Shown piece after piece: positions 32,610 to 45,317 of a stretch of 64,000 bases of DNA. The notes below the pieces were generated by a model. The model worked only from the letters and a program-made list of their open reading frames with translations, did not search any database and was not told where the DNA came from. Source of the stretch: Adiantum capillus-veneris. Taxonomy: Eukaryota > Streptophyta > Polypodiopsida > Polypodiales > Pteridaceae. The position numbers were made by a program, and so were the translations under genes. Position 1 is the stretch's first letter; every line of letters starts with the position of its first letter. Location: positions 96,925,247 through 96,989,246 of the forward strand of contig CM043954.1 of NCBI GenBank assembly GCA_014529385.2, given 5' to 3'.

Positions 32610-32965
32610 ACCCCCCCCCCCCCCCCCAAATAACCATCCAGGTCCGGGCCATGAGCTGTTCAACGACTCCCTCATCACTCCTCCCGCAAATAACCTAAAA
32701 AGGTCCAGGCCATGAGATATAGAGGCCTTTTACAACCAAACAACCCCTAGACCGCAACCTGCGTCGTTTGGAAGTGCTGAGAGTAACCACTGCTCATACT
32801 TTTTAATACTCCCCCCGTAAATAACCATGCAGGTCCGGGCCATGAGTAACAACAACAATACTGCCCCCGTAAATAACCACAAGGATCCGAGCCATGAGTA
32901 AAAACAACACTTTTTAATCATTCAATACTCCCCCCGCAAATAACCACAAGGGTCCGGGCCATGAG
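32610..32965. repeat. Interspersed 'aaataacca...ggtccgggccatgag' motif, five copies
   Basis: A motif of about 30-35 bp recurs near 32626, 32687, 32813, 32864 and 32931 at irregular spacing, usually preceded by a C run. Another C run occurs at about 32610. The function is unknown; it lies inside the gypsy-3 remnant. Confidence 0.75.
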
Positions 32966-33176
32966 TATGAACAAGCATTCTCAAACATCTTTTCTCACTA
33001 CTCCACTCGGGAGTAAAATCACCAATCATTAAAACCAGTATTACAACCAGAGTCAAACAATTCAAATCCGCCCCAAGACAGGTTCAAAACAGATACCATC
33101 CATTTCAAACAAAGCTTCAAACAATACTTTCTCAAATAAAGTTCAAAAGTAGCTAACTATAGAACAACTAGAGAGT

Positions 33177-33398
33177 TCATTCAGGGTTTTGTTCGGACAA
33201 ACGAACTTTGAGGACGACTGGCTTGCCTTTCTGCATCACGGTGATGGTTCGGATCCAAACTTGGAGAGTCGCATCGTTCTTGTCATGCCAAGGCATGCCT
33301 AATAGAACGTCACAATTGCCCAACTTCATAATGTGAAAATCGGCTTTTCCATGATAATCTTGGATAGTCATTGGAAGAGCACCAATGAGTGGTACCAC
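33177..33398 (-). pseudogene. gypsy-3 aspartic protease relic
   Basis: A 73-codon frame contains FHIMKLGNCDVLLGMPWHDK, like the FIMPLEGCDVLLGIPWY block of the other gypsy proteases in this window. The catalytic Asp-Ser/Thr-Gly segment upstream is not in frame. It is a remnant only. Confidence 0.65.
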
Positions 33399-34639
33399 TT
33401 TCTGAGTTAGACCTGTGGCTAGCTCAGCTTCAATTTATCCACCCTCTGCATCATAATCCTTTGTCTATATCCAACTAGATACCACTTGATTTGGCCAAAT
33501 TTCGGCAGCATAGCAGTCCCAAAACTTACGCGAAACCAATTCCCCTGCTCGAACTCACTTCCACTGGCATAAACCCTCTAATTCCAACTCAAAAAGAGCA
33601 ATTACAGCTCGCTGGAATTTCTGGTTTTTCACTTGTTTTGAGCCCCAACACTTCCCAGAAGTGTTCTCTGACAATTGGGCACTGTTCCCAATGCATCTGG
33701 CATCCATACGGCTGCAAAACAGTAAATTTCAGACCGCTGTATTTTTTGGTTAGGACCTGTTTTTGACCTAATTTCAGCTGTCAACTGTCCCTACACTGTT
33801 CCCAATGCCTTGGACTACGTGCCCCTTGATTCTGGCATGATTCCGAGCACAAAACAGCCCAAAATCAGCAATAAAACAGTGCTGATTTTTGTGTGTTTAC
33901 TTGAGAGGTTATCACCCTCTCGTTTCCCTGCTTTGGAGTAGAAGCTAGCTACTCATGTTCCTGTTCAGGAAGGCTCTTGCCTCAGCAATAGAGCATCAAA
34001 CCACAAGACTGTACATGATCAATCTGATGAGCCCACTAGAGGGGCATAACCATAAAGAATAGGGGGGAGAGAGAGCAGTGAGAGGTGTGCGGGTCATGAC
34101 ATCCTGCACCTCACTGTACATAAGAGGGTAAGCCAACACTCCATTGAAGCTCTCCCACCTGTGAGACAGCACTAAAAAACGAGCTCACAGCTGAAAATCA
34201 TGTTTTTGCTTTCTCTTTTAAGTAGTAAAATGGCCTCAGAGTGCCAAGTGTCACTCATTTGTGCATTTTCCCGCTTTAGACCCTCGAGTCTAAAAATATC
34301 TCACCTGCAGCCTCTGTTGACTTGGCCACAGAGTAACAAAATGATCCCCATATCAAACTGCACGTAATGACGCGAAGACATTTTGCCGTCCAAAAATAGC
34401 AGTCCCTAAAATTTAGGAGTTTCTACCATTACATTCTTCTAGGTCATCTGACCCTCTTTGTACACTGCAGCCACACCCACAACTGAAATGTAGCCTATGT
34501 AGCAAAGGATTCCGCTTTGGCTGGCCAATGACCCCACTTTGGCTAACCACAGTCCTTGTCCAATCTTAGTGCTCTTTAGCCCTCAGGCCTGGCTATGCAA
34601 TGCAGGGCAGTTAGATTTCCAGAGGGGTGTTTCCAAAAG
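33399..34639. other. Non-coding remnant of gypsy-3
   Basis: Stops in all frames and no recognisable domain. The sequence probably represents decayed pol and spacer. Confidence 0.35.
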
Positions 34640-35568
34640 GTAAAACAAACGAAAGAGAAAATAAACAAAAATGAAATTGCCACTGGCTGGTGACAGTCAA
34701 TGCGTTGGGAACAACCAAAATAGTTATGTCCTGTTTGAAAGCATCCAAAACATTGGCCTTCTTGTAGTAAGGTGTCTCGTTGTTGAGGTGTCAAATGAGG
34801 CCTTTGTGGTTGACTTTCATGAGACTCTCGAGAATTTGTTCGTTGTTGCCGAGAGTTGTGGTTAGTGGCCGGAGATTCTTCTGTGGTATACTCTAGCTTT
34901 CCCTTCATCAGTTTGTAGCCAACCGCGGCATGGTCCATAAGTTCTTGCATGGTAGAGACTTGCTTGGATAGACAATGTTCCTGCAATGGTGATGGTAGTC
35001 CAATGGTGTATCGCTCGCACTGGGCCTCCAAGGGAACAGATCTAAAAAAAGACACCGGAAGGTACACGTCGAGAAACCTTTGGTTATATTCGTCCATGGT
35101 TTTGGTGGCAAGCATTTTCAAGTTTCCTCACTCTGCCAAAATCCGGACTTCAAACATCGAAGTCGTAACTACGTGCAAAAACTGTCTTGAATTCTTGCCA
35201 GGTCCTTGGAGCATGTTGTTGTGTCGCGATTGAACTCCACCATTGCATAGCATTATCTTTAAGAAATCCCGCTCCTCGAGAAATCTTGGATTCTTCTGTA
35301 TAGTTCCCCAAAGCATAGATGTTGTCGAATTGTTGTAGGAACTGCAATGCTTTCTTGCGATCTTTCACCCCGGAAAAAGTGAAAAGTTTGATTGTCGTGC
35401 CACCATCTTTGAATTCTTTGGGTTGGTTAGGCGCATATCCGGGTATGGATAATAAGGGTATCCATATGGGCTCCAACCATTGTACCTTGGTGGCGGTGGT
35501 GGTGGAGGTGGGGGCAATGGCGGTGGCAAAGGCGGTTGCACTGGATCAGGGTCAGATGGCTGCACCAT
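34640..35568 (-). pseudogene. gypsy-3 gag relic
   Basis: Frames at 35568-35365, 35476-35150 and 35121-34576 overlap and change register. The first is Pro-rich (DPDPVQPPLPPPLPP), the second has GGTTIKLFTFSG and NAMQWWSS, typical of the retrotransposon gag domain. The third has LDVYLPVSFFRSVPLEAQCE and a CCHC-like knuckle (CFGCFQTGHNYFGC). The last part is frameshifted and partial. Confidence 0.75.
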
Positions 35569-36015
35569 ATTCCTGAAGACTCCCTCGATCCGAACAGACG
35601 GTTGAGAAGGTTGCCGGTTGGAAGCTCTCGTACTTTCGTGCTGGAGGAGGAGGTATCACCTGGGGCATCAGAGGAGGTAACATGTAGTTTAAAAATTGTT
35701 GAAAACTTTGCAGCATCGGAAGATTCTACTCAGGAAGCCGCGAAAGAATGTCGTGGAGTTCGTTGAGCAGGAACTACAAATATTCTGCTGAATCCATGAA
35801 TTCCAAGTATTGGGTTCTTAAATGGCTTATGCTCTATAAGACACTGCAGTGAAGACGGGAGCGCGCCCGATGCGCAATGAAGTAAGGGTGGGAGTGGCTA
35901 ATAAGTCCGGGTTGGAGGCCGCAAATACCTCCAATAAAACTCCAATAGCTCTATCTGTTCTTTTGTAGGACCGGTATGCTTTCAGGAAAGCACACGCCTG
36001 ATGCTCTGATACCAC

Positions 36016-36089
36016 TGTCACAAGACGGGCACCACGTGCCAATAAAAAAGAACAGACTAAACAGACTTTTAACACTTCAATAACAACTG

Positions 36090-36130
<41 letters not shown>

Positions 36131-36705
36131 GACACGCGACACGGAGTGACGGAATTCCACCCCAAAGAGTATTGGCCCCAAACCTTTGCAGCGAGCGCCC
36201 CTTTCGGTATTTCTTTATATTGCATCAACACAGTACAAGCCGGTACTCTAGACTCTGCACCTTCTCCAGGAAGCATGCCAGAGAATGAGCCCTAGCCTCA
36301 TATTTAAAGGCCCTTGGCCTAAAAAGCAATTACTGTGAAAAGCCTTCAAAACTCAAAAGCTTCTGGTCCAAAAAGCAATGCCAAAAGCTGCTAGTGCAAT
36401 TTGCGAAATCCATACAACTTGCCACATCATCAGCCAGTGCAAAACGCGGAAATCCGTACCGCCTACCACGTCATCATGTCAGCCCAATTTTCAAAAATCT
36501 ACGACGTCATCAGTTTTGGCGTGTCCGGATCCTGCTTTAATTTAATCCTTTATGTCACTTGGGGCCCCATCAGACGGGGTCCCCATAAGTTAATAGGACT
36601 TCTTCTTCTGCTACTATTTGTTCTTGTTAGGGTTTAGGCCCCTCGGCCAGCATATGTAAGTTGGCTCCATTCTTTAGGGTTTTGCCACGTGAGCAGCTTG
36701 TTACA
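36016..36705 (-). repeat. gypsy-3 right LTR (5' LTR in element sense)
   Basis: 690 bp from TGTCACAAG to TTGTTACA, including a GA run (36095-36129) and the module shared with the other gypsy LTRs at about 36173-36215. Confidence 0.8.
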
Positions 36706-37760
36706 CTTAAGAACAAATTGAGACTCAAGAGACTGAATGTGTGTTTGATTGATTGAATGAATGCTTGAATTCATTTTGATATGATGGGTTTTCTCTTTTT
36801 TTTTTAAGCTAGTTTATTTGGGGGTTTTAATTGATCAAATGAGTGAGTTCACATGGTATTTAAAATAAGGGGTTCTTTGGTCGGTCACCCAATTAGGGGC
36901 AGCGGACAACTTAGAAAATTAAGTTTCTCAGTCTAAATTGTCAGCCAGCGTAAAAAAAAACTCTGCATTGTAACACTTCAGCCAACTTGAGGATTTAGAA
37001 AATCATCCAATGCTGAAATTCAGCCAACGTTTCAGCCCAGTGTTTCCAAAATTCAGGCCAGCGATTCAAATTTCAGCCCAGCGTTTTCATAATTCAGCCC
37101 TTCGGGTTGTGTGGAGAAGGGCACTACGAAGGGGCACATTGCCTTGGGAAAAGGTGCGACCATTCGCAGGAGAAGTGGCTGATCACGATTATTTTTCGTT
37201 AGAAAGGGTGCGAGCACGGAGAAGCGAAAGGGTGCATAATTTTTTCGGGTACATTGCACACACTCATGGCTGTCCCGTTCTATTTATGTTGCTTTTATAT
37301 GCGTAGAATTAAATCAGTTACCTCATACAATCGGCGAAGAAGATGAATTCCATCTTTCTTTTGCTTCCATACAACTCCGGGAGAGGGGGGGAGAGGGTAG
37401 CAACGAGGGTGAGAGGCTCACAACCTTGGAGTCTCGGGAAAAAAAATTTCTCCGATACCACTGTGAGATTAGTGGTGCTAATCCTATAATTAAGACTTAA
37501 ACTTCATACTTAAAATCAAACTGAGACTCAAGAGACTGAATGTATGTTTGATTGATTGAATGATTGCTTGAAAACTGAGTACAATAGGCTCCTTACATAG
37601 GAGACAAAGAGACACAAATGAAAGGACACATCTCATGGTGAAGAGACGCGACTTAAGACGCAAAGACACATCCTATATACAAACTTAGCAAAATTGCCCT
37701 ACCTAGTTTCCAACAAAAGTCACTTAAAATAATAAGTGAAAAATGTCAAAAATAGGGAAA
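36706..37760. repeat. Remnant of another LTR-type repeat
   Basis: 'gactcaagagactgaatgt' and 'tttgattgattgaatga' occur at about 36720 and again at about 37513, with a primer-site-like CCGATACCAC just before the second copy (37442). This suggests two LTR fragments around a short gutted interior. Boundaries are not defined. Confidence 0.4.
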
Positions 37761-38107
37761 ATAGGTCTATGCACTATAAAAATGCTAATGATGGGATCTG
37801 ACTGGAATCTGATGGTCATGTTGTGTGCAACCAGAGGATATGCATCTAATCTAAGTGTCTGGACATGCTCGGTCGGCGAACAAACTCACAAAAGTGCCAG
37901 ACTCACTTGACTAAACTGAACCCTGGTCATGTTGTAGCTTGTCCACGGACACATAGGGTTGGATGTGTCACGTGACAGGGGACATGCGTTCTTGAATAGG
38001 GACAAATTGGGATGGCTTGGAACGGACAAGAGGAGCTGGATTCAGGTAGGTCGTAGGAAATGGCATTGAGAATGGGTTGGGAACGGGAGTTGGAATGGGC
38101 AAAGGCC
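37761..38107. other. No gene recognised
   Basis: Intronic sequence without supported coding capacity. Confidence 0.3.
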
Positions 38108-38455
38108 ATAGTTTTGAATTCTGAACGGGCAAAAAATGGGTAGTTTTGAGGGAAGCTTTAGGGCCATTTTAGGTGCATTTTTGGAGGCCTACAAAAGGAA
38201 GCCTCCTCATTGCAATGCTCAAGTCTAACTGCTCAAGCCTCAAGTTTCCTTCAACTTTCAATCTACCTTGCCACTTTGGCCTTCAAGCCTCTACACCAAG
38301 GGTCAAGCCCCCTTCAAGACACTCAAAAAAGTCCAAAAAAAAAGATTTTACTTTGGCCGTTCTGGCATCGACCCTGTTTCCTAACGTTTGTTGTCCCGAT
38401 CACGATCACGACCCCCGACTTCGACCCTGTTCTCGGTTCCCGTTCCCTGTACCAT
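38108..38455. mobile_element. Possible relative of the hAT-type MITE
   Basis: Starts CATAGTTTTG with AACGGGC and ends GTTCCCGTTCCCTGTACCATG. It has an internal GTGCATTTTT block followed by a short hairpin, as in the MITE at 44570-45313. No clear 8-bp target duplication was found, so this is tentative. Confidence 0.3.
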
Positions 38456-38510
38456 GTTTCTATGTCTAAAAGGTCCTTGAGAGGGTTGGTTGGGACCGAA
38501 TGTCGTTTTC

Positions 38511-38555
<45 letters not shown>

Positions 38556-39854
38556 GTATAAAAAAGGAACCATTAGCAATGCAAAAGTTGCCCTCATCAA
38601 TGCAAGGAAAGAACAAAGCATTGTGGAAGTATGAATTCTTGATTCTACCTACTCTCCCAAGTCCATTGCATTTGACATTGGCTTCATATGTTTTTTGTCA
38701 CGATTGTGACTATGTTGCAGTAATACATCTACTCCTAGTTGTAGATACGCAAAGTGCCATGCCAAGGAGAACCCCTACGCTTGGATGGTCATGACCCTTC
38801 GCTCAAGAGACACGACTCTGCCAAAAGCCACACTCCTTCGACGATTGGTCACACTCCTTTGTTCTACGTTTGCGACTCTTCGTCCAATGGTTGCAGCTCT
38901 TCAAGCAAACCTAGCACTAGCACTTTCTGGCAAAGAGGCAGCAGGAGCACACGCTCAACAGGCAACTTCTCAACAGACCCCCCAAGAGGCCTAGCATTTT
39001 TGCATCACAGTAGAAGGCTGGTGTTTTTGGACCAGATCAGCCAACGCTTTTGCATTGGCAACAGCTTGGCAACATCAAGAAGCAGAAGACTACCAACGTT
39101 AGCAGATTACCCACAGCCAGACCATTTTCAGCCCTAGCGTTTTTGCATCTGCCAGTCATTTCAGTGTTTTGCTATCTACCACGACAGAACCAACACAAGC
39201 ACTAGCGTTTCAGTTTTCAGCACTTGGACATCGCAGAACAAGTCCCGAACCTCGCAGATCTCACCTTCCCGCAGCAAATCCTCGCCGCACAGTCAGATTC
39301 CGCAAGGTTTACAGATTCAACCCGGAAAACGCAGATTTCAGCATCTGCGTTTTCAACACGTCGTCAGCGTATCGTCGTCGTCGACATGGTCATCGATATA
39401 GAGTCAGAATTCAGCAGATAAAGAGTTGCAGATTTCAGCCCTTAGCATTTTCAATTTCAGCCCGTCTCATCGTCGTCCTCGTCTTCGTCGACATCTTCGG
39501 CAAGTCCAAAGCATTGTAGAGATTTGTGCAATCATAAGTAGACCGCTCTCGCCATCGAGAGAGGGGCCCTTGGAGGAGGGTTTTACAACGCCTCTGGTGC
39601 CGTATTCTCTTCTCTCTCTATCTCTCAGTCTCATGCACTTCCATTCACAGTGTCCGTTCACTTTGTTTGTGTCCATTGCATTCTCTCACTAAAAGAACGG
39701 AAGGCTCTCCCTTCCATAAGTAAAGAAACCCTCGAGCACAATTCGGAGCACTCATCTTGAGCAACGTTCAACATTCACTTCCGCTGCACCTAACATCCCC
39801 AGCCCCCTAGGGCCCCATTCCACATTAGCATGTTTCTATGCTTTTAGATACTTT

Positions 39855-39856
<2 letters not shown>
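38456..39856. other. Intronic sequence with a (GT)n run, no gene
   Basis: A GT run lies at about 38514-38552. The rest contains short CAG/TCAGC-rich segments (about 39140-39440) and open frames without recognisable domains. Confidence 0.35.

Positions 39857-39933
<77 letters not shown>
39857..39933. repeat. (GA)n microsatellite at a LINE 3' end
   Basis: A long GA run passing into (AGA)n, then AATGAAATGTTATATTAA, which is the 3' tail of the adjacent minus-strand LINE. Confidence 0.9.
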
Positions 39934-39937
<4 letters not shown>

Positions 39938-41345
39938 AGAAGAAGAAATGAAATGTTATATTAAACATCTTCAAAAGGCCAAAACGACCTCTGAGACCAA
40001 ACTAATACAATCCTTGTGCATCTAATCCAATGTCTAGGTACAAAAATAAAATGAAGTAAAGTGAAAGACTAAGACTAAGAGACTCAAATCGTCAGCCCGA
40101 AAATCATCATCATCATCCATGCCCGAGGATGCCAAGCATCGGGCGTGTTGTCCGAGAAAGTATTGCATCGGTCGTTGAAGAGCTTTGTCAGTGTCCACCT
40201 CTGTAAATAACCGTACTAGCGTCTCCAATGTCGTGCTAGAATAATCTTGATTCTCTGGTGGAGCCTCCGTCGATGTAGTGGTCGCCCCCATAGACGTGGG
40301 CGTCTAGCTCTCCCAAGCTCAATGGCTCTGTCCACTAATATACCTCTGGTAGAAGTGGGCTCTGATGTCTGCTGTGAAGCATGCACATCCGGCTGTTGAG
40401 TCCATGCTCTAAAGAAGTGAGTGATCTCCCTCTGTGAATGTCTCCCACTACCCGATCTCCTCAAGAGACTTTCCCTATATCTGCGCAGCTCTAACAGAAA
40501 CAATCCGAGGCATCTTTGATCCTTATATCTCATGACTCTAGCCAACGGTCCAAAGCCCTCTCTGAATAGATAGTGAAAGCGGCCTCGTATCTCGTAGTAT
40601 ACCGGACAATGACAGATGTGATGTAACTCTGTCTCTGGCTCTATATGACATAACTGGCATATCCTAGCTTCTGTTAGTACTCTCCTAAATCTACCACTCT
40701 CGATCTCTAGCCGATGCGATGATATGCGCATCTAACCAATAGCACATCGTATCCCATAGGATAAATGAGTGTCCATATAGGCCGGTTTGATCATATATCC
40801 ATCCTTTGTTAGTTGGAGGAGATGCTCCGTATAAAAAGCCATCTTCCTGCGCAACTCTTGTATCGGCTGTATCCATGTGCTTCTAGTATCTGGTTGAATC
40901 AAATCTTGATGTATAAGTCTAGTGGTCTCCATCCGTGTGAGGAAGGAAGGGTGCATCCAAGGAGTACTAGACAATCCATGCTGAAGCCGTGTGATGAAAC
41001 CATGATGTCATCTGCCCATACCAACATGCTGTGTCCCCTTGTAGCGCTAGCGTCGGGATGACTCAAGTGCTAGGCGACCATATTTGTCTCTGGGAAAGTC
41101 CCATAAATTATGCATGAAGGAAACTAATTTAGTAAGGGCCTCAACTACAAGAGGAGGGGCAGCTAGCTCAGCCCGAATAATCTCATGTGGCACTAAGGCC
41201 TCAACCTGAATCATCCGAGAGATCATAGAGACTAGTATACCTAGATGAATCCAGGATTCACCTGATAAGGAAAGTGCAAGGTATAGACCCATGGTAGTCA
41301 CCTACAAGACAATATAACCATCAGCTCATCATGCGTAGCATTGAC
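39934..41345 (-). mobile_element. LINE fragment A (3' part, zinc-knuckle region)
   Basis: Minus-strand frames at 41301-41047, 40974-40691 and 40731-40216 belong to the C-terminal part of a non-LTR retrotransposon ORF2. The last contains the zf-RVT-type motif CQLCHIEPETELHHICHCPV. The 3' tail (AATATAACATTTCATTTC on the minus strand) resembles that of fragment C. Its 5' side overlaps fragment B in sequence for about 130 bp ('aaagtgcaaggtatagaccc'). Several frame breaks make it inactive. Confidence 0.7.
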
Positions 41346-42405
41346 TAACTACCACGACATCCCCACTAACATCGTCAGTGTCACAAATGGGAGCGCATAG
41401 CAATATAAAATATACTCGGATAAATAAAATTTATCACTTAATATTGAAGCCAGGGGATATAGAGAGAAATAGATAGAGAGAGAGAGAGAGAGTGAGAAGA
41501 TCGACACAATACTGGGACCAGAAGATGGGCTGGCCCCCCCCCCGTAATAGTATCTTTATTACTGAGGAGAAGTCTATACAAGCACTTCAACCGAACGTAT
41601 TACCACATTCCTTCTAGAATAAGACTTGATGGTTCCCGGTAGCCTCGGCTTCCTATTCCTAAGGCAAAACCCTATTCCAAGGAACTTCCGTTCCTTATTC
41701 CAAATCCTCAAGAATCAAGGTTCTCGCCTCTGGATCTCACCTTCCAGACTCGCGGCATGGCATCCCTGCAACTCTTTTCTAACTCTATTTCCATAATCCT
41801 CTTCTCGCAGAACAACTCTACTTTCCCGGGCGCGAAGTCCTTACTTGGGAATCTCAACTTCCAGATCACAACGAGAGAGACTACCTCTCTCCGATCCGTG
41901 GATCTACTTCCCAAACTTGGGTACGAAACCCTTGGGGTGATTTGGCTCTAGTTCCTCAGAGCGCTTTCTCTTGCAGAGGCTCATGCCTTCCTGTGCTCCT
42001 ACTCCCTCACTAAGAGGAAGTACACCTGCAAACAAATACTTAAGAGATCATAACATGAAAATCGTTACCTTCGTGAAAATTCCAATCCTACACACGAAAG
42101 AGGTGTGTTCTCGGGTTCCTTCTCATAAATCAGCCCCGTCTATGACGTTTATGGGCTGAAAACAGAGAAAAACAGCAACTTGTCGCGATGGAAACACGCT
42201 CCGTAGGCACTTCTTAACGAGGGAACTCGCGCACTGGGTCCTGGCGACTTCCGGTACACTTGGGGGCAGCCATGGGCATCACCGGCAACGTCTTCTTTGC
42301 GAATGAAATTAGCAGCAGCATCTTCTTCTTGCAAAAACTGATCTCCTCCTCTGACTGAGGGCATGTGATGCTTTTATAGCTCTTGGCCATGGCACGAATA
42401 GCTGA
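41346..42405. other. Intronic sequence, no gene recognised
   Basis: Contains a short GA run (about 41475), a C run (about 41536) and no supported coding region. It is the left flank of gypsy-1. Confidence 0.35.
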
Positions 42406-42410
42406 GTGCA

Positions 42411-43952
42411 TGTCCCCAGGAGGCGTATTTTTCCTGTTGCCTTCCGTAAATAAGTATTAGATATATTTATTTTATTTTTACTTGCTTGTCCCAAAACCCT
42501 TGAAAAGGTGCAAGTGGACATTGCATGGCCAGTGTGAAACGGCTGCAGCCAAATGGGTTTCTCACATCGGGGATCTAGGTCGGTCAGACAGGGACTGCCC
42601 GGGCCAATTAGCACTGAATTCTGATGAGTATGGAAGCTCGTGTGCGCCAAACTGGAATTTGGGCCACTCGTCAAGTCACTGCAACTTTATAAGTTGAAAG
42701 GGGCCAGTAAATTAACCCACATTGTAGATGGTGGTCAAATGGTAGTCTTCAATGATGGTAAGGAGACCGATAGGGACGCCATGGAAGCATCTCCTAAAAT
42801 TTAGGGAACTGCTATTTTTGACCAGAAAATGTGTTCGCGTCATTAGCTCTGGAATGACAAGAGGAACATTTTATTGCTCTGTTGCCAAGTCAACTGACGC
42901 ACCAGTTGAGATATTTTTAGCAGGGAAAGCCCAAACTCGGAAACTGGGCGACGTGTCAGCCTGTGAGCGATTCTGCCACTCTGGGAGGCAAAAACGAGCT
43001 ACATATCAACAAAGGGGGCGCCATTTTCAGCCTCAGGTGGATTGTAGCAGGTACAAAAGCTATGGAATGCTTACCTTGCCCTCTATGCATAGTATGGTGA
43101 CGGGAGTGATGCCCCGCACGCTACATACTGCTCTCTTTCTCCCCTACGTACAGTATGTTATGCCCCACTAGTGGGCTTCTCATTTGACCTATGTACAGTT
43201 CTAGGGGTTTATGCACGTTTGCCAAGGCAAGAGCCTTCTGAACAGGAACCGGATTAGCTAATTGCTAATCCCCCACAGGTACGCACAGTTCCATCACGAA
43301 AGATTACGAGTTTGGAGAGTTTTCTCTCGTGAAAACTTGTCCAATTCACAGGGGAACTGTCCCATTGCGTGCGGGAGCCCTTGGGACACACGTAGGCGTG
43401 TTCGCTCCGCTAAAAACGATCCGAAACAGGGAATTACAGCCTGCTGTGTTTTTCTGCAGGTTTAGGGTTTCGCACCTAGACTGCAAGGGAACATCGAGGG
43501 AGCCTCGTGAGAGCCTTGGGATGCGTGTACAGGCTTTTGGGCTCCCGGCAGTGAAAAACAGAGAATTACAGCCCGCTGAATTTCTGTGACAGCTCACCAG
43601 AAAGCTTCCAGATATCGAGGGAATCCGTCCTAGACAAGTATTTTTGACCTACAAGGGTTTTTGCGCCGTTATGCTGTCGAAATCCGGTCGAAAACCTGCG
43701 TTTTCAGCCCTCGCCAGGTTTGGACAGCTTTGTGAAAGCTTGTGCTAAGTGGTCGGATCGTCTACCTTAATTTGAATAAAGAAATACCGAAAGGGGCGCC
43801 AGGATTTGGGGCCTACAAGGTGTCGGTCTCGTGTGCGCAGTGACATTCTAGTCGCTGGACGCAACTGTGTTCTCTTCCCTTCTCAATGCTCTGTGTAAAG
43901 TTAACAAGTAATTGAAATAGTACCGCCCTCTACGTTGTATAGGCTGGTTATA
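42411..43952 (+). repeat. gypsy-1 5' LTR
   Basis: 1,542 bp, TGTCCCC...GTTATA. It differs from the 3' LTR by scattered substitutions and an extra ~30 bp near 43,748-43,777. Termini are TG...TA rather than TG...CA. Confidence 0.9.
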
Positions 43953-44007
43953 TGGTTCCATCGACAGGATAGTCACTTTTTCTTCAAAAAGTGCAGCGTG
44001 GATTGTT

Positions 44008-44574
44008 GTGGGTGAAAGCAACACAGAGCTTGTCGATATGGCAGAGAAGAGAGACCAAGTACCTGAAGAGGGATCTTCGTCACATGGCACAGAGAAAATT
44101 CCTTCAACTCTTCAAGAAGAGGACAGGTTGTTTAGAACTCAACTGCGTTGTTGCATGGACATGTTTCAACAGTTGGCTAACAACCCAAGGATGCAGGAAT
44201 TCTTACAGGCTCCGACACAGGGTTTTCAACCTCCTACACAGGGCATGACTGAGCCGTTGCAGGAAAAGGAGATTTCCAATGCGCAGAGGACTCATGATGC
44301 TCGAGGGAAAGCCCATGTGGTTGAGCAACTAGCGGTGTCCAATGATCCAAAGCAACTTGCTTTAGCTGGACAGGAACCGTTTGTGAATGGTCAAGGGAGC
44401 AATGAACAGGCTATGCGTCAGACCCTTCCATTACCTAATACTTATCCTGGTTATTTTGGAGGTGGTTCAGTGTTTCAAGCTATGGCTGGACCTTCCACAG
44501 GTTATATGCCAGGGAATGTGTTCGGGACAATGCAAACAGGCATGGGTAACCCTATGTACGCGAACATGGCATAG
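44008..44574 (+). pseudogene. gypsy-1 gag, N-terminal part
   Basis: Starts MGESNTELVDMAEKRDQVPE, a hydrophilic Gln/Met-rich gag leader. It ends in the MITE at a TAG two codons after the ATG of the target duplication. The frame is the same as that of the continuation at 45318. Confidence 0.8.
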
Positions 44575-44801
44575 TTACCCGGAACGCGGAACGGGAACGG
44601 CGACGGGATCCCCGCGGAATGGGGGAACGGCTAGGGGTCCGGAACGGGAACGGCGCGGAACAGGAGGTTAAAAAACACCCAAATAGTGCATTTTTTAGCT
44701 CCTTGTGTCTAAATACAAGGAGTATTAGAGTGCTTTGACTCTAATACTCACAAAAAACTCGTTTTGAAGACCATTCAACCTTGCTATGACTAGATGAAGA
44801 T

Positions 44802-44832
<31 letters not shown>

Positions 44833-45313
44833 AGAGAGTGAGAGGGAGAGACTCGAGAGAGTGAGAGGGAGAGGGAGAGATTTGAGAGAGTGGGAGGGAG
44901 AGGAAGAGAGTTTGAAGGCTTGAAGGCTTGAGCCTTGAGAGAGTGAGTCTTGAGAGGGAGAGATCTTGAGAGTGTGAGAGGGAGAGAGCTTGACCCTTGA
45001 GGATTAGCTTGTGGAGAGAAAGGGGGAGGGGGGTGCATTTTATGAGTCCTTGAGGCCTTGCACACTTCAAAAAGAAGCCCAAACATTTACTTCAATTTTT
45101 CCAATTTTTGCCAAATTTGTTTGTAGCCGTTGGCCGTTCCAAGGGCATTCTGGAACATTCCGGGGGCGTTCCGGAACGTTCCGGAACGGCCATTCCGGTT
45201 TGCACTGGTCACCTGGAACGTCAGACGTTCCGGGACGTTTCGGAACGTTCGGGAAGGGAACTGCCCCCCGGAACGCCGGAACGGGGGCTAGGGGGTGTTC
45301 CCCGATAACTCTG
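44570..45313. mobile_element. hAT-type MITE inserted in gypsy-1 gag
   Basis: 744 bp flanked by an exact 8-bp duplication GAACATGG (44562-44569 and 45314-45321). Termini are inverted: CATAGTTACCCGGAAC at the left and the reverse complement of CAGAGTTATCGGGGAAC at the right. An 8-bp duplication and CA-starting ends fit the hAT superfamily. The interior is rich in GGAACG/CGTTCC words and has a GA run (about 44800-44828) but no transposase. Confidence 0.85.
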
Positions 45314-45317
45314 GAAC

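Larger units (their letters stand above)
31868..36705 (-). mobile_element. Decayed Ty3/gypsy element (gypsy-3)
   Basis: A minus-strand element between related terminal sequences: a complete right LTR 36016-36705 and a truncated left LTR 31868-32175, both ending TTGTTACA. The primer site is GCTCTGATACCA on the plus strand at 36003-36014 (initiator Met tRNA). Coding relics are gag (about 35568-34640) and protease (33398-33177). Reverse transcriptase and integrase are missing, so this is a heavily deleted copy. Confidence 0.8.

Noticed and set aside
34949-35766. Plus-strand frames across the gypsy-3 gag region
   Set aside because: They are opposite-strand shadows of the recognisable gag relic on the minus strand.
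43953-43970. Gypsy-1 primer binding site TGGTTCCATCGACAGG
   Set aside because: Position fits a primer site, but it does not match the initiator Met site used by the other elements and I cannot name the tRNA with confidence.
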